A stretch of 64,000 bases of DNA from Euphorbia lathyris (GCF_963576675.1 NC_088912.1:12361001-12425000); one strand, 5' to 3'. Positions 10,794 through 22,737 are shown, numbered from the stretch's first letter. The notes: generated by a model not told the origin, from the letters alone. Numbers and translations: made by a program.

Positions 10794-11872
10794 TGGGTGC
10801 ATTGTTGAAAAATGAGGCACCACATTTAATTATTCAACTACTTGGTTAATAATGGGTTCATTACATGGCTATAAATAGCCATGTAATATACTTCTCATAG
10901 TATTAAAAATTGTGGAAAAAAAAGAGAAAGGGAGTTAATAGAGAGAGGAAATGGAGAAAATGAGCAAGCAGTTGAGGGAATTTTCCTTGCCTGTTAAAAA
11001 AATGAAATTCTTCAATGTGGTCATTGCAAAAAACATGGTCATGATGAGAAAAACTGCTGGCACAAAGGAAAGCCTAAATGTTTCAAGTGTAAGAAGTTTA
11101 GGAATTGCAGGAACAAGAAAGAAGAAAGTATCAATTTGGCACATCATGTTGAGAAAGAAGAATTTGTTTAATTTGGAGAGAAGTGCTGTTGAAGGTTGAT
11201 AAGAAGTGCATTAACAATTCGATTCGGTGAGAAGTGCTCCGAGAAGTTGTTTGCGGAGAGAAGTGCTCCGTTTACAAGGTGATGATGAGAAAGTACATCA
11301 TATATTAAAAAAAAATGAAAGTTTTAAATTAATAGTTAATGGGAAGTTTGTTGAAAAAATGAAGCATTAATTTAAAATAAACAAAAAAACAAAAAGATAA
11401 ATGAAAAAAATAATAAAAGAAAAATAAAAGTCTAAATTGGGTGCCTTTATTGTTGAAAAACGAGGCACCACATTTAATTATTCAACTACTTGGTTGAATA
11501 ATAATGGGTCATTACATGGCTATAAATAGCCATGTAATATACTTCTCATAGTATCAAAAATTGTGTGAAAAAAGAGAGAAACGGAGTTAATAGAGAGAGG
11601 AATAATGTAGAGTGAGAGAGGCATAATTGTGCCTTGAGAGTTTGTGAGAGTTTATTTTAAAGGGTAGTCTAATTATTTTGGGGAGAGATAAAAATAGTAA
11701 AGATAATTATTTTGGGTATTTTTGGGAAACACCGACTGCTACTATTTTTGTTTTATCTCATTGTAACTCTAGAAAGTTTTTAGAGAACACCCTCTTGTAA
11801 ACCTCATAAATTCAATAAAATTGAAATTTATTGCTTCTGTTAAATTGTCGTAATCTAGAAAAATTCCCAACA
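10794..11872 (+). mobile_element. Degenerate, non-autonomous Copia-derived element
   Basis: Direct repeats of ~150 bp (10794-10948 and 11438-11603) share TTGGGTGC, GAGGCACCACATTTAATT and a promoter-like TGGCTATAAATAGCCATGTAAT. They behave as LTR starts. The right copy continues to 11872 with the ending CCCAACA, fitting TGTTG...CAACA LTR termini (11451-11872, 422 bp). The left copy is cut off and runs into a gag zinc-knuckle fragment. TGCAT occurs at 10798-10802 and 11884-11888 and could be a target duplication, but does not abut the CA end. Confidence 0.7.
10998..11171 (+). pseudogene. Copia gag zinc-knuckle remnant
   Basis: In the frame reading CAA TGT GGT from 11013, the product has two cysteine clusters: CGHCKKHGHDEKNC (CX2CX4HX4C-like) and a decayed second cluster starting CFKCKKF. 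It then has a lysine/glutamate-rich tail ending at TAA, 11169-11171. A tandem knuckle followed by a charged tail is the signature of the C-terminal end of Copia gag (nucleocapsid, binds element RNA). A stop lies directly upstream (10995) and there is no gag core, so only this fragment remains. It overlaps other-frame ORFs that have no family match. Confidence 0.75.
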
Positions 11873-11888
11873 ACTTGTAATAATGCAT

Positions 11889-14162
11889 AAAGCTTCAAAC
11901 TTTTCCTAGGCAATAGTGTTTGGAGGGCAACAAACAAAGGATTGAAGGGAATTTAATTTGGTTTGGGTAGAGAGGGAGGCCGTCCGATATGGGTATGGAG
12001 AAGATGATAGCATAAGAGAGTGTGATTTCATTGGGTTGCCATGGAGACGGCAGCGGAGAGGGGAGTGTCTAGTAGCACGGTTAGCTTCTTATTTTCTAGA
12101 GGAGCAAGAAAATACCGATCCTAGTTGTCTTGCCCCAAATTCCTACTTTATTTATTTTTTTGGTAAATTTACATTTTTTATTTTTCTATTTACTCTCTTT
12201 TTCTTTATATATTTTACCATTTAAGATGAGGTATGTATGCCTGTCATTATTTACATGTACAATTTAGGTTTTTTGTCTTATGCAATATTTTAATATAATC
12301 ATGTTTTTAGACTAAAATTCAGTAACTTCCATTGACTATTTTGGCAATTTTTGTTAATTTTAATCTATGACATTCAGATTTTAAGAGTGCAGTAAAAAAA
12401 TGGTGCTTTTCCGACTTGGGGTTTAAAAACTTATAAATAGGGATTTGAGGTTTGCGAAGTTTGCACTTAAATAATCTATGAGTCGAATTTCAACTAAACA
12501 ATAATTGTGGTTCAGTTAATTTATAAAGTTAGACTTTATATATGGTGTAATTTGCAATGTCAGTTTTTTTAATTACTCAAAATTGCACATTTTCTCGATA
12601 AATATAGTAATTACAATAATTTTTTACAAAATGTTCAATTTTGTGAAATGCAGAAAGTACAAACATATATTTATAAACTTTTTAATCAGATTATTGTTTT
12701 TACAAATCAATCAAACCGCAAATAAAAATTTACTGGTTTAATTTTTGCTCAAACTATTTTATCTTATAAGTAGTAATATTTGCTTAAAATTATTAGTATA
12801 TGAACTCTATGCTTCTTCCATTTTTATATATGTTGGTGAACTATAGTGACTTTTCTAGAAATATACTTTAAGGGTGCATTTGGTACGTTGTAATGCAATG
12901 TAATGTAATCAATGTTGTAATGTAATCAAATGTGTAATCATCTATTTTGAAAAATACATTATAATATTCTTATCTCTTGTTAATATTAAGATTTTAGTTC
13001 TTCTATCTATTTTTTTAGATTTTTAACAGTTATATTTGGCATAAAGAGACAGACATAAACTAATATAATAACATGATCATTTTGTATCTACTATGGGCAT
13101 GCTGAAAACTAAGATATATTCCATTAAAAATCTAAAAAAACTAGACAAAAAGAGCAAATGGTTAATATGAACAAAATCATAAACACCTTATAATATGTTT
13201 TTGAAAATAAAAAAACAAAAATATATATTAGGAACTAATAAATTATTTACCTTATATATTATTTGAAGTAAAAAACCAAATTGGGAAGCTTCGAGAATGA
13301 TAATGATGTCATCCTCAATTAAAAAAAATTGATGTCATGAATTATCATTATTCGCTAAGAAATAATGCGACCATCAATCCCACATGTCTACTTTGTCTTA
13401 CAGGAGGCTATATGCATAAGGGTAACATAGTAATTTTCTGTGTATTGTTGTATGTTATTAAGTTAAACCCATGTGCTTTAACATGTCACTTTTGTAAGGG
13501 TCACACAAGGGTTGTTTATCTAGACCATTCCATTTGGCTTTTCCAGAGGAAAATCGGGGTGCCTTTATTGGATTCCCTGAAATGTCTGTTTTACCTTTTG
13601 TTTTCATTAAATTTACATTTTGAGGATTGAATTTATTTATTGCTTGCACTTAAAATATGAATAAAAATCAATAAAAATGGTTTAAATCACTAAAGAAAGT
13701 CTTAATAGATTCTTTGTTCCTAAGGATGACAATTAGCAAAGTATTTGTGGATATATAGTATCAATCTTAAACTCTTACCTGTTTATTTTTTACGTGCTCA
13801 TATCCGTCTCATTACCCTAACGAGTATATGCTTTACATATTGGTTCCATTTAATTCGTAGGTACCCTTGCCGGTTAAGAATAAAAAAAATAAAACAAAAA
13901 AATTACAAATTTAACAAAATATAAATTTAATAAATCACTCATCTAAAAATTGAACATGTTAAACCTTAATTAATAAGAAAAAAAGAGTTTGGTGGTATCA
14001 CACAATTGTTGAAGAACAAAATGTTGAGCTTCAAATCTCACATCTTATATATAAAAAAACAATAATATTTTTAAATATACCAAAAGAGTTATGATGGATA
14101 CCCCGTACCGGGTACCTAGAGGCATTCTCATACTCGTCCCATTACCCTAACATGTAGAGGTT
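11889..14162. other. Gene-poor stretch with MITE-like ends
   Basis: No gene recognised. The 88-codon frame at 11958-12224 looks like a chance ORF: it ends in a poly-Phe run from T-rich DNA. 12876-12945 holds a TTGGTACGTTGTAATGCAAT end that recurs inverted at 55740-55795. 13721-14254 may be a hAT-like MITE, with end TAAGGATGACAATT against inverted TAGGGATGGCAACT and imperfect 8-bp flanks (TTTGTTCC and TAGTTTCC). Confidence 0.4.
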
Positions 14163-14514
14163 GTCTCATACCTTTTTATATAGTGTATGGATAGTCCGAT
14201 TAGGATTAGGTAGTGTCGGGTACTCATGGGTACAGTACCAGTTGCCATCCCTACTAGTTTCCTATACTTGTAAAAAAAACTTTATTTTCCCATATACTTT
14301 TAAAATATCTTATTTAGCTTTTGCATTTTTTTGAAGTGATCTATTAATTCATTGAAATCTGCGTGGCAAAGTAATGACAAATTTTGAAAAAGTAAAATTG
14401 TGTACGCTTTAAGAAAAGTGAGAAGGGCAAATAGATTACTTTAAGAAAATTCAAGAGGCTAATAGGTACGTTTAAGAGAGTTAACATATCACTTTAAACA
14501 AGTTCGGAAGGTAA

Positions 14515-14700
14515 ATGGAAGCTTTCAAAATGAAAGAGGCAATTGAGTTTTTTGGACAAATAAAAATGGGCAAAGATGTATTAAGCCATAAGCAAAGATA
14601 TAATTATATAAGGTACAAATTTAGGTCTATGGTTACTAGAGAGAGTTTATTGAGATTCCACATACATAGTAGTCCAATCTTAATATCTAACTTTCAATAA
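14515..14700 (+). CDS. 61-codon ORF shared by both duplication copies
   Basis: Small frame starting MEAFKMKEAIEFFGQ. The second copy (20061-20246) encodes 61 residues with only about four differences and no stop gained. I do not recognise a family and there is no signal peptide or membrane segment. Because the whole segment is duplicated, conservation does not by itself show selection. A chance ORF is the leading alternative. Confidence 0.2.
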   Translation: MEAFKMKEAIEFFGQIKMGKDVLSHKQRYNYIRYKFRSMVTRESLLRFHIHSSPILISNFQ

Positions 14701-14865
14701 ATGGTGCAATATCAAACCTTGATAAAAAAAAATATGAGTTTTTTCTGTGTAATTTCAAGTTTTGATCACCATCTAACCTTCAGCGTTCTAAGCACCAAAT
14801 GCTTGAAATTATGCATCTTTCATTAATGAAAACATTCATCTTCCATTAAGAAGATTTGAAATTGT

Positions 14866-15290
14866 ATGCAGATATTGGCGGACTGGAAATCACAACAGCA
14901 GGTGTGGGAAAAACCTGGTAGCACCTCTATGGGTGAGACTGCTGGCCACGGAAATTCTTTCCATTCCCAAAGGCGAGGATCGAACCCTAGACCTTTGGTT
15001 AAGGGAGGAAGAGCCTTTACCACTCTACCACAACCCCGTGGTTTGTCAAAACCTTATATTTGAATGTGATGCGACGTGGTGGATAAGTTCAACTCTTATA
15101 CTGCTGATTTGTCAGATTTCGGCACTATTACTCATGATTGTCATTTCATACTCTCTATTTGACCCCACTGTTCGGTGTCTTACTCTCCTCATTCAGCAAA
15201 TGGGGTTGCACATGCCATTGCACGACATGCCCTTTCTAATGCTAATGAGTTTGATTCTTTTATTATTCCAAGCTGGCTAATAGCTGCCAT
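14866..15290 (+). pseudogene. RNase H-like (RVT_3) fragment, copy A, disrupted
   Basis: The frame starts as in copy B (MQILADWKSQQQV, then WEKPGS). It is broken at 14924, where a 120-bp tRNA-like insert replaces the central RNase H codons, including the second catalytic acidic residue. After the insert, the sequence for CQNLIFECDA...VDKFNSYTADLSDF resumes, followed by the HDCHF segment and the ANGVAHAIARHALSNANE helix. This domain normally ends plant LINE ORF2 proteins or stands alone as a putative RNase H-like protein. It is not functional here. Confidence 0.75.
14924..15043 (-). mobile_element. tRNA-derived SINE-like insert
   Basis: On the minus strand GTGGTAGAGTGGTAAAGGC (A-box like) and GGGTTCGATCC (B box) lie in tRNA-like order, followed by a short non-tRNA tail (GGAATGGAAAGAATTTCCG). 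Copy B lacks it, which fixes the boundaries by comparison. It replaced, rather than simply interrupted, host sequence, so the event involved a deletion. Confidence 0.65.
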
Positions 15291-15300
15291 TTGTAAGGAA

Positions 15301-15901
15301 TCATTTCAAGTTGAACGAAGACATTGTACTAATGGAAAGGAGTCCAAAGATGGTTCCATTAATGTCATTAATTGCAAATTTACTTGTGACGCTGCCTCAA
15401 GCTGCATTTCATAGTGCAGCCAAAACAGAGTTGTAGAATAGAATAAGGTATAGCTTTTTGTCAACTATCATTTAATAAAAAATTATTAATATATTTTTGA
15501 ATATAATTTTAGAATAAGATTGGTAAAAATAAAATGTTAAATTTGAAAAAGACATACATAATTGGGTCGGGCGGACAATATTCCTTGAGGGCGGCTTCGG
15601 CAAGAAAATTTGATTTTAGGCATTTAGTTTCTAGAAGGGTATAAATTAGCCGTTTGATATTGAATTTTCTTTGCTTGAGAATTTGAAATGACTATGAAAT
15701 ATTAACGAAAATCTTAATAAAAGGTAGCTTACTTTCTTTGCTACGGCTTAATAAAAGAGTTTCAAGTTTATTGTTAGACTTTTATGGAATCTTATGTCCA
15801 ACATTTACTACACAGATTGATTTCAAGTTTTATTAACGTATAATGAGTTGTTTCTTATTAACAAAAGATGTGATAATTCAAGGCTTATTGATCTCATACC
15901 C
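15301..15901. other. Spacer between duplication copies
   Basis: Downstream remnant of copy A and AT-rich sequence. No gene, RNA or element end recognised. Confidence 0.4.
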
Positions 15902-16740
15902 GTCTCATACCTTTTTATATAGTGTATGGATAGTCCGATTAGGGTCAGGTAGTGTCGAGTACTCATGGGTACAGTACGGGTTGCCATCCCTACAAGTTTT
16001 CTATACTTGTGTACGCTTTAAGAAAAGTGAGAAGGACAAATAGATTACTTTAAGAAAATTCAAGAGGCTAATAGGTACGTTTAACACTACAAGAAAAATA
16101 GTAATTAGCAACCAATGTTTGAAACCAGATTAAAATTGGTTGCAATATTGCCACCCGTATGGTTGCAAAGCATTGTCATTGGTTGCAAATGTGAGAAGTA
16201 GATTTCTTAAATACATTTGAGACCAAAATTCTGGTTTCAAAGTTTTGTTGGTTGTAAACATTGCAACCAGACACGTCTCAACATATATTTTCTGGTTGCA
16301 ATTTATCTATGCCCTAAATTTCAATTTTATTAAACCCAATTTTAGAGAACAAAACTTGTTCATAAACCTGATTCCCATTTCTCCAAGCCAACAGTTAGGG
16401 TTGTAAACGAATCGAGCCGCTATTATGCATCATTTAGTGATCGGCTCGATACAAGTTCGATCAAGTTTGGCTAAAAAAAAACTCATGAAAGAAAAACGTT
16501 TATTTTTTTTTGTAGGTTTTTAAATCAAAACTATATAATTTTAATTAATAATATTGTTTATATTTAATACTGTAATTATAATTTGATATTTAAAAAAAAA
16601 ACAAAAAATAATTTGATATATTTAACTTAAATAATATTATAACACTTGCTAATATTTCTAATTATTTACTCTGTGTACCCAGTACGACTTATTAAAAAAA
16701 AGTAATATTATTTTATAATTTGGTATATAAAAGAGTAAAG

Positions 16741-17050
16741 TAATGTTTTAGGGTTTTATACAGTTTTTCTTATCTCATTTCCGCCTCCATCGAACTGTTT
16801 TCTTCCGTCTTCCTCAGTTTTCCATTTTTGCTTCCACTGTCTTCTTCAATCCTCCATCTCTGGTCGACCGCCAAATCCTCTTTATCTCAGTTATCCATCT
16901 CTTGCCGACTGCAGTAAAACTCTTCACCTCAGTTTTCCCATCTCTCGCCGATCGCCGTAACCCTCTTCCCCAGTTCTCCATCTCTCACGGATCGTGAATC
17001 GTCTCAGTTTTCCACCAGTCACGTCAACTGAACTCGTAACTGCTATAAGG
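16741..17050 (+). promoter_or_regulatory. Promoter/leader-like exon inside the CACTA element
   Basis: GGGTTTTATA is followed by a CT-rich leader with about five spaced copies of a CTCAGTTTTCCATCTCT-like unit. It ends at CTATAAG|GTGGGTTA, a plausible splice donor. This looks like the 5' leader of a captured or native element transcript on the same strand as the GH79 exons. No ATG-led frame of note. Confidence 0.4.
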
Positions 17051-18151
17051 TGGGTTATCTTTATATTTTTTATTTATACATCTGTCTTAAATTAGCGTTC
17101 AAAAATGCAGTAGAAATATTGAAGTTCTTAATTCGAACTTTACCTCTGCTTGAGCTTGTTTATCTTCCTCTGTTTAGCTCAAAATCTTCATTCACTTTTC
17201 ATCTTAATTTTATAGAAAAATTATACATTATGGTTCTGAGTTAGCCTCTGTTTCCATTCTGGTTTCTCTTATAAAGGTAGATTATTGTGTTTTTGGTTGC
17301 AGAAAATTGGGGGTTTTCACCAAGAGTGGACTTCTGAATTGCAATTGGTCAATGGTGGGGTTTTTATTTGTTGGCGAATATCTGGAGGCTTTTGGTTAAT
17401 GGTGAGATTTTTCAAAATAGTCTGTTATGCAGCAACATCCTAATGTGATTTTTTTTAATTTCTTCCATTGCTTCACTGTTGGTTAGTATTATTTCAGTCA
17501 AATTGGAACTACATTGTACTTAAGCCTTGATTTAGGGTTAATTTTGATACTCATTTGAGCTGTATCTTACTAGAAAGAAGTTTTATTTCAGGTAGTAAAT
17601 GGATGGATGTGTCATGCGTATCATATATGCCTACATTAGAAACGCCAGAATTAGTGAGAAATGAGTTAATGCACTATGGAGATAGGATTTTGAACCCCCT
17701 ATAACAACCACGAGTCAATAAACCATCTTGCAAACTTAATGAAAATAAATAAAAGGGGCACTATGGAGTTATAGAAGTGTAGAGATTGATGTATAGGTTT
17801 TGTTGTTTTCTTGACTATGTGTTCAGCTTTAATTCTCTTATCCATGATATTTTTGGATGCTTCTTTTTAAGGCAACTGGCACTTAAAACTTGTCTATTTG
17901 AATTCAGGTCATGTATTTTACTATTGCGGATGGCTTTCAAGTTTCAACTGGGTATTACTTAAGTGGAGTTGATAGGTATTTACACAATTATGAATATACT
18001 TTAGGGGAGTTGATAGATATTTACACAATTTATCAACGACTCCCCATATCCCATGAGAAGTTGAAATTGGCATCCCCTTACTACTTGTGTTTTCCTTAAT
18101 TGAATTGCATATTTAAGTTTCATCAACACATATTTTGAATGTGTATGGCAG

Positions 18152-18616
18152 ATATGACATTTAGCTTGAATGCCCTCCATAGGATGCATCAGATCAGGAA
18201 GGGTTTTTGGGCAGGAGCATGTGATTCTAGTAATGCCCCTGCTTTTAGGAACTACACCATCAAAAAGGGAGATAAGATAGATTGATGGGAATTTGGTGTA
18301 AGCCTTGTACAAAGTCTTTTTTTTTTTTCTTAAAAGGCATCGCTTGCACACCTTATCTTATGTATTCCCTTTGTTATGGAAGGTAACGAGTTAAGTGGAA
18401 GTGGAGTTAGTGCAAGTGTCAGTGCTGAACTGTACGGGAGAGATGTAATCAGTCTTAAAAAGATCATCAATGATTTGTATAAGAACTCTGACATCAAACC
18501 TTCACTTGTAGCACGTGGAGGATTATTTTATAAGCTGTGGTATGCTAAGTTTCTTCAACTTTCTGGCACACGCAACTTCAATATTATGATTCGTCACATA
18601 TGCAACTTAGGTCCAG
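18152..18616 (+). pseudogene. Heparanase-like (glycoside hydrolase 79) gene fragment, two exons and their intron
   Basis: Exon a (18152-18295) encodes FSLNALHRMHQIRKGF, DSSNAPAFRNYTIKKGD, a premature TGA at 18284-18286 and then WEF. Exon b (18383-18616) continues GNELSGSGVSASVSAELYG, IINDLYKNSDIKPSLVA and ends NLGPG. The intron (18296-18382, GT...AG) splits a Gly codon and joins them in phase. A GTAGGC donor follows exon b. GNE contains the acid/base Glu of GH79 enzymes, which in plants act on cell-wall arabinogalactan glucuronic acid. Upstream and downstream exons are missing. Retained introns show capture at the DNA level, not from mRNA. Confidence 0.88.
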
Positions 18617-18949
18617 GTAGGCTGCTGTGGTGCCAAAATCATTTCATTGTGACTAAAATGAAGAATCTGTTTATGATGACTGCTATGTGTTGAAATATTA
18701 CATATGTTTCATGAAAGTTTAAAACACAGTTGATTTTATATGCACTGCTTTATAAGTCTTCTAAATCACGGTCTTATTGGTCACTGCTATACGATACTTC
18801 CTTTCATGAATTTGATTTGTTTGTTAATGTTATACACCCTGCCTGACAGTATCTTTGTGAAACTAAATTGCTACTTTAAACTTAGTAGACCGTAAGTCGG
18901 GACAGTATGTCGTTTCAGTTGCATCTCATTATTACCGGGACTGTATGTT

Positions 18950-19250
18950 TCTTCCTAGAAATACAAGAGTAACTCTTCATCTTTAGGTCCCAAAGTTAAC
19001 TATTCAGTTACCTCTTATGCTAATACACAAACTCATCTTCAGTCTATACAGGATATGCTTAATGATTTCAAGAGTGGACTCATTTTTATAGAGCATCCAA
19101 AGCGCATAGATGAACGTCATCAATGGAAGGATCAATCGCTTCAAGGTTTGCATTTGCGTGTTAATGCATGAGGTTAACGAGCTTCGAGGACGATCGATAG
19201 ATATAGAGACACAAATTGGTCCATCTTTAAGGCAAATCCAAATCACTTTT
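18950..19250 (+). other. Unassigned CACTA interior
   Basis: A frame reading LQSIQDMLNDFKSGLIFIEH and onward ends at a stop near 19170. It is helix-rich in appearance and could be transposase-tail or captured sequence, but I recognise no family. Confidence 0.2.
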
Positions 19251-19345
19251 GATCGACTTTACAACTTGGAGAGGATAGATTTTTTTTTTGAAAGAGGGAT
19301 CGACTTTACAACTTGGAGAGGATAGATTGTTTTTTTGAAAGAGGG
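19251..19345. repeat. 47-bp tandem duplication
   Basis: GATCGACTTTACAACTTGGA recurs at 19251 and 19298, each copy followed by GAGGATAGATT, a T run and GAAAGAGG. Confidence 0.9.
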
Positions 19346-20060
19346 TGGATATCGAACCCATGATCCCCACCCTAATTTGATATTAGAGTTGTACAGAGTT
19401 ATATATGCTCATTTTGGTGATTGTAGTATATGCCATGAATGTATGACTTGACTAGTTTATTATTATGAGACCTTAAGAATATGTGTATAATTTTAATTGT
19501 TTATTCGAAATGTTCTTTTGTTTATTAATTATATTGTTTGTTTTAGTAATTATATTGTTTGTTTTATCATGGAAAAAGTATATATATAAAAAAGCTGTCC
19601 AGAATTCAAAACAATGCTGTCACTAATCCGAAGGTATAATGTTGGTTGATGAAGTGAGCTGTCAACTTTCCGTCCAAAAACTTTGGTTGAAAAGTCGTCG
19701 GTGAAATTTGCAACCGGATTCTTTGCAACCAAAAGCTAGGTTCTAACAACATTTACATACAAATCTGAAGTTGGATATTGAAACCAAATAATGGTTGTAA
19801 AAAAACAGTTTGTAACTTTGCCACCAACTTAACAACCAATAAAGTGGTTGCAAACTTTGCTACCTTAAAGCTAGATTTGGTTTCAAAAATTTAGCAACCT
19901 AGCAATTACCAACCGATTCATTTTGGTTGCTAAAGATACAAATCTGGTTGCAAAAACGTGTTAGAGACCGATTTCGCAACCAGATTTTTGGCTGGTAATT
20001 ACAGTTTTTCTTGTAGTGTAAGAGAGTTAACATATCACTTTAAACAAGTTCGGAAGGTAA

Positions 20061-20246
20061 ATGGAAGCTTTCAAAGTAAAAGAGGCAAGTGAGTTTTTCG
20101 GACAAATAAAAATGGGCAAAGATGTATTAAGCCATAAGCAAAGATATAATTATATAAGGTACAAATTTAGGTCTATGGTTACTAGGGAGAGTTTATTGAG
20201 ATTCCACATACATAGTAGTCCAATCTTAATGTCTAACTTTCAATAA
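20061..20246 (+). CDS. 61-codon ORF, copy B of 14515-14700
   Basis: Begins MEAFKVKEASEFFGQ. Near-identical to the copy A frame and unrecognised. See 14515-14700 for the limits of this call. Confidence 0.2.
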   Translation: MEAFKVKEASEFFGQIKMGKDVLSHKQRYNYIRYKFRSMVTRESLLRFHIHSSPILMSNFQ

Positions 20247-22030
20247 ATAGTGCAATATCAAACCCAGATAAAAAAAAATGTGACTTTTTTCTATGTGTAA
20301 TTTGAAGTTTTGATCACCATCTAACCTTCAGCGTTCTAACCTCCGAATGCTTGAAATTATACATCTTTCATTAATGAAAACACTCATCTTCCATTAAGAA
20401 GATTTGAAATTGTATGCAGATCTTGGCGGACTGGAAATCACAACAGCAGGTGCGGGATGTCGCCGGGAGCAGCTCAGTTAGGAGTGAAATTGGATGGGAA
20501 AAACCTGGTAGCAGCTACACAAAATGCAATTGTGATGCGTCTACGTTTATGGCTGAAGATAAATCGAGTATGGGAGCCGTTCTTCGCAGCTCTGATGGCA
20601 GCTTCATGGCCTGCTACAGCGCCTGGAATGATAGCTTGTTTACTACAGATATCGTTGAAGCCATCGCTCTACGCCAGTCCATACGCTGGGTCCTCTCTCT
20701 GAACTGTCAAAACCTTATATTTGAATGTGATGCGAAGCGCTTGGTGGATAAGTTCAACTCTTATACTGCTGATTTGTCAGATTTCGGCACTATTACTCAT
20801 TGTAGATACCCATTTTGTCCGGGGTAAATTTTTATTTTTTATAATTTTATCCTTTTAGCCAATTTATTTCATAAATATTCACATTGCATGTATGTACTAG
20901 ATATACCGATATTTCGCTATATTTAGTACCTATATTTTTTATAAATTGTTCTTAATTACATTTTACAAAAAGGAAAATTATATTCGTATAGTTCGTAAAA
21001 TTAGCTAAATGTTTATATCATAAAGATAAAATCAATTATTAATTTTTAAAAAAATGTTACTTATGTGTTTAACTAGGTATGTTTGAAATAATATTGTATT
21101 TTATTTTACAGGGTTATATTAAAAATGTAGACATGTGTAGACTAGTTATAATAATTAATTTTTGGTTGTGAACCCTTGATCAAGTAATAAAAACATAATT
21201 GAGTTTCAAAATAAAATAGAGGAAAACAAAAAGAATAAAAAGGAAATAGAAAAATATGATTTTTATTAATAAATTTCAGCAATTACAAATGAAATCCCAA
21301 CCGGCCCCAAACCCATTCTAATAGGCCCTTAAGATCCAGGATCCATACAACCAATAAACACATCACAAATACAACCTAAAATACAATAAAATGAATAAAT
21401 CTTGGTGGGCAAACAGATGCCACACCACGTTGCTTGGCCACCACTTGGCCACTGAATAAGCTTTGTTGTACAAATTAATAGAGAGCCACGCCACTCGAAC
21501 GAATCTGTTGGCTCTCTATTAGGCAAAGAACAGACAGCAAAAGGGGACTTCGAGGGGGAACTTCAGGTTCTTTCCTCTGGATCTGGACCTCTTCACTTCT
21601 TATTAAACTGCAACAGGAGGATTTTTGGACACTTCTCCAATCCAGACCTTCCTATTTTTCTTCTTCATCTTCATCATCTTTACTTCTTAAAACTTCAAAA
21701 CCCTGTCAAACGAAGGCGTTTTCAACATCAATAAGCAAGGCCAGTAATAACGAAGGAGAGAATTCAGCCAGAATTATCAAATAAAAAACAATATCAGCAA
21801 TAACCAGGCAGAGAATCCAACCGGATTCATCAAACAGAAAAAACAATAGAAAGAAGAAGGCGGGGAACACAAGCGGTCCTTGAGTAAAAAAGGGGTCACA
21901 GACAAAAGAAACAAGGGACGGACTGCGTTTGTTCTCTTGTCTTCAGGTAAAATTTCTTCTTTTATATACAAATCTAAGTCTCTGTAACATTAGTCCATCA
22001 CCTATCACTAAGAAAACACATGGTAGAGGA

Positions 22031-22245
22031 GCTTTGGGGAGTGCCTATGCTATAGGGATAAACCGACTTTTCTCTCATTTCATTTGTATTGTCCTCTGAG
22101 GATTTTTGGGGAGTTCCTATGCTATATGAACAAACCAACTTCGCTCAGAAGGTCTTTAAATCATCTGTATTGTCATTAAGAAACACAGTATAGAGGATTT
22201 TGGGGAGTCCCTATGCTATAGGGACAAACTAAGTTTTCTCTTTTA
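22031..22245. repeat. ~90-100-bp repeat, three copies, in solo LTR
   Basis: TTGGGGAGT(G/T/C)CCTATGCTATA recurs near 22037, 22106 and 22201, each copy followed by a T- and C-rich tail. Confidence 0.8.
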
Positions 22246-22737
22246 GGAGGACGGTAAATGAATGGAAGGATATGCTATATTCTTTCGCATCATTTTAAGT
22301 CCTCCAACTGTGCATTCAAAACACCAACAATACATTTTACAGATTCATGTCTTATCTAATATGAAATGAAAACTTTTAGCTACTGATGTAATCCTGAACC
22401 AAATGTTAACTATCTATTTTACACTTACAACTCAAATCCCCTCACCATCTTCAGACTTAAGGAAAACGTCAAAAAATACCCCTAATGAATCATATATGAG
22501 CCACAGAAATTTAGCATATTAATTACTAATTTCCATTGCAATAATATCATCCCACAAAAGCATACAGAAGTGTGCAAGCAATCTGCCACAGTCAAATTTC
22601 TAAGCCTAAAACTATCCCAATGGTAAACATAAAATTCTATTTAAATATCATCCTGCTGTCAATTTGCTTTCACAGACGAACAAAGGACTTAATATCCCAA
22701 ATTGTATGCTTTAAATTAGATGGAAAAGGAACCGTAC

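Larger units (their letters stand above)
14163..15300. repeat. Segmental duplication, copy A (~1.1 kb)
   Basis: Begins GTCTCATACCTTTTTATATA and ends near GCCATTTGTAAGGA. Copy B starts at 15902 with the same sequence and continues, after removing two later insertions, to about 24470. Copy A alone keeps ~125 bp (14271-14398) that B lost between short TTGT repeats. Copy A alone gained the tRNA-like insert at 14924-15043, replacing RNase H codons. Confidence 0.9.
16085..20018. mobile_element. CACTA (En/Spm) element carrying host gene exons
   Basis: Starts CACTACAAGAAAAATAGTAA and ends with the inverted TTTTTCTTGTAGTG. TAA is duplicated at 16082-16084 and 20019-20021, and copy A of the flanking duplication shows the empty site. 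Subterminal regions (16110-16300 and 19690-20000) are dense in GGTTGCAA/TTGCAACC words. No CACTA transposase is seen. Instead there is a CT-rich leader with a splice donor and two exons of a heparanase-like gene. It fits the Pack-CACTA concept: a non-autonomous element that captured genic DNA. Confidence 0.95.

Noticed and set aside
10798..11888. TGCAT as target duplication of the Copia remnant
   Set aside because: The right copy lies 11 bases past the CAACA end of the LTR, so it does not abut the element; could be chance.
11958..12224. 88-codon ORF as a gene
   Set aside because: Its second half is a T-rich run giving Phe/Ile/Leu repeats; no family match or regulatory context.
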